This document shows positions 5,679 through 6,369 of a DNA stretch of 6,369 nucleotides, piece after piece. Source of the stretch: Deltaproteobacteria bacterium (lineage in GTDB: Bacteria > Myxococcota > UBA727 > JABDBI01); assembly GCA_016764955.1 (NCBI GenBank), contig JAESQZ010000082.1, positions 1-6,369 on the forward strand, read 5' to 3'. Each line of letters opens with the position of its first letter. The first letter of the stretch is position 1. Position numbers and translations under genes: made by a program. A model generated the notes under the pieces. That model made no database searches, was not told the DNA's origin, and worked only from the letters and a program-made list of their open reading frames with translations.

Positions 5679-6350
5679 ATGTTCGCAGAAGGATATATTG
5701 GAATCGCGGGTACGATTGGTGTTGGTAAGTCAACTTTGACAACCGAGTTGGCGCGTGTCTTGGAATTTGAGCCGGTTCTCGAGGAAGTTAATGATAACCC
5801 TTATCTAGATCGCTTTTATGACAACATGGCCGATTTTGGTACCATGATGCAGGTTTGGTTGCTCAATCATAGGTATAGGCAACATCGTGACTTTGTAACC
5901 CGGATCAGTATAGGAAAGATTAGAGGCGTGGTTCAAGATCGAACCATTTGGGAAGATACAATTTTTGCCCGCATGTTGAATAAGCATCCCGATAAAATTA
6001 TCAGTGACCTCGATTATAATACTTATCTAGATTTATTTGATAACATGGTTCTGCGCGAGCTCGTTTTTCCACAGCTGCTGATCTATTTAGATTGCTCGCC
6101 TGAAACGGCTATGGAGCGTATCAAGTCGCGAGGACGTTCTATTGAACAACGAATTAATATTGAGTACTTAAGGGCTTTGAAAGATAATTACGAACAGTTT
6201 ATTTCTGAGATGGAAGGCGCGGGCGTAAGAGTACTGCGTGTCGACTGGGAACAGTTTAAGCCAATTTCTGAAATAGCTAAGATGGTGAAAGATTATTCAC
6301 TGAAACCCTCGAATTTTACTAAGTGGGTGAGGCCCTTGAGGCGCCTATAG
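5679..6350 (+). CDS. Deoxynucleoside kinase (dAK/dGK/dCK family)
   Basis: This cytoplasmic salvage enzyme phosphorylates deoxynucleosides to their 5'-monophosphates with a nucleoside triphosphate. Family features in order: P-loop GTIGVGKST (11-19), EEVNDNPYLDRFY (35-47) containing the catalytic-type Glu, MQVWLLNHR (57-65) with the base-contacting Gln58, and QDRTIWED (86-93), the DRS-type motif with Asp87-Arg88. DYNTYLDLFDNMVL (112-125) follows, and the LID region has RIKSRGRSIEQ (147-157). At 223 residues the length is usual. The DYNTY segment resembles Mycoplasma-type deoxyadenosine kinases, but base specificity cannot be decided by eye. The last residues (KWVRPLRRL) are encoded by DNA that pairs with the GC-rich repeat after the stop, so the extreme C-terminus may be repeat-derived. 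No Shine-Dalgarno precedes the ATG; initiation on a leaderless mRNA is likely. It diverges from pdxH over a 75-base gap. Confidence 0.94.
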   Translation: MFAEGYIGIAGTIGVGKSTLTTELARVLEFEPVLEEVNDNPYLDRFYDNMADFGTMMQVWLLNHRYRQHRDFVTRISIGKIRGVVQDRTIWEDTIFARMLNKHPDKIISDLDYNTYLDLFDNMVLRELVFPQLLIYLDCSPETAMERIKSRGRSIEQRINIEYLRALKDNYEQFISEMEGAGVRVLRVDWEQFKPISEIAKMVKDYSLKPSNFTKWVRPLRRL

Positions 6351-6369
6351 GACCTCACCCCCCCCGGCC
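6325..6369. repeat. GC-rich inverted repeat over the kinase stop codon, running into a C-tract repeat at the window edge
   Basis: GGGTGAGG (6325-6332) pairs perfectly with CCTCACCC (6353-6360) across a 20-base loop that holds the kinase stop codon. The right arm continues as a C-run and GGCC to the window edge. CCTCACCCC...GGCC resembles the start of a GC-rich dispersed repeat that I recall from various bacterial genomes, usually followed by CCTCTCC and its complement; that part would lie outside. It could act as a transcription terminator or mRNA stabiliser, but no T-run is visible. Only the left edge of the element is seen. Confidence 0.45.

Noticed and set aside
5398..5739. Plus-strand open frame spanning the pdxH start, the divergent gap and the kinase start
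   Set aside because: It is antisense to pdxH, out of frame with the kinase and runs through the predicted promoters.
1..6369. tRNA, rRNA, CRISPR array, riboswitch, phage or insertion-sequence genes
   Set aside because: No cloverleaf, regularly spaced repeats, transposase motifs or long structured leaders were seen; gaps between genes are at most 75 bases.

Overview
The window carries seven protein-coding genes in about 6.4 kb, with almost no intergenic space. The gene content suggests a Gram-negative, proteobacteria-like organism: a PriA helicase without the winged-helix domain found in E. coli, a proteobacterial-type PNP oxidase, an ABC-3 metal permease and an exported protein with a possible lipobox. 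The permease and the GlpB-like protein remind me of deltaproteobacterial/myxobacterial relatives and the PriA architecture of alphaproteobacteria. I cannot fix the lineage from this window.

Left part (1-4096), all on the minus strand: a tightly packed, probably co-transcribed set reading znuB-like permease -> glpB-like flavoprotein -> tatD -> priA. The first two genes overlap by 25 bases, the second and third by 7, and priA follows tatD after 33 bases (15 if the upstream ATG is used). priA runs off the left edge; its first 500 codons are present and open. No ATPase or binding-protein gene accompanies the permease, and no glpA or glpC accompanies glpB.

Right part (4123-6350): an uncharacterised exported, Cys-containing protein on the plus strand, diverging from the permease gene over only 26 bases. 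It converges with pdxH (minus strand, vitamin B6 synthesis/salvage) across 11 bases. A short divergent promoter region (5604-5678) separates pdxH from a deoxynucleoside kinase gene (plus strand, deoxynucleotide salvage). Both divergent genes have a -10-like element 8-9 bases before the ATG and no Shine-Dalgarno, which suggests leaderless or nearly leaderless mRNAs.

The most striking feature is repetitive DNA inside or touching genes. priA contains two different palindromic repeat elements that are read through in frame. One is a REP-like 29-bp perfect inverted repeat between the helicase Q-like motif and Walker A. The other is a C-tract/G-tract hairpin in the N-terminal DNA-binding domain. 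A third GC-rich palindrome starts at the end of the kinase gene and runs off the right edge. No RNA genes, CRISPR arrays, insertion sequences or phage genes were seen.
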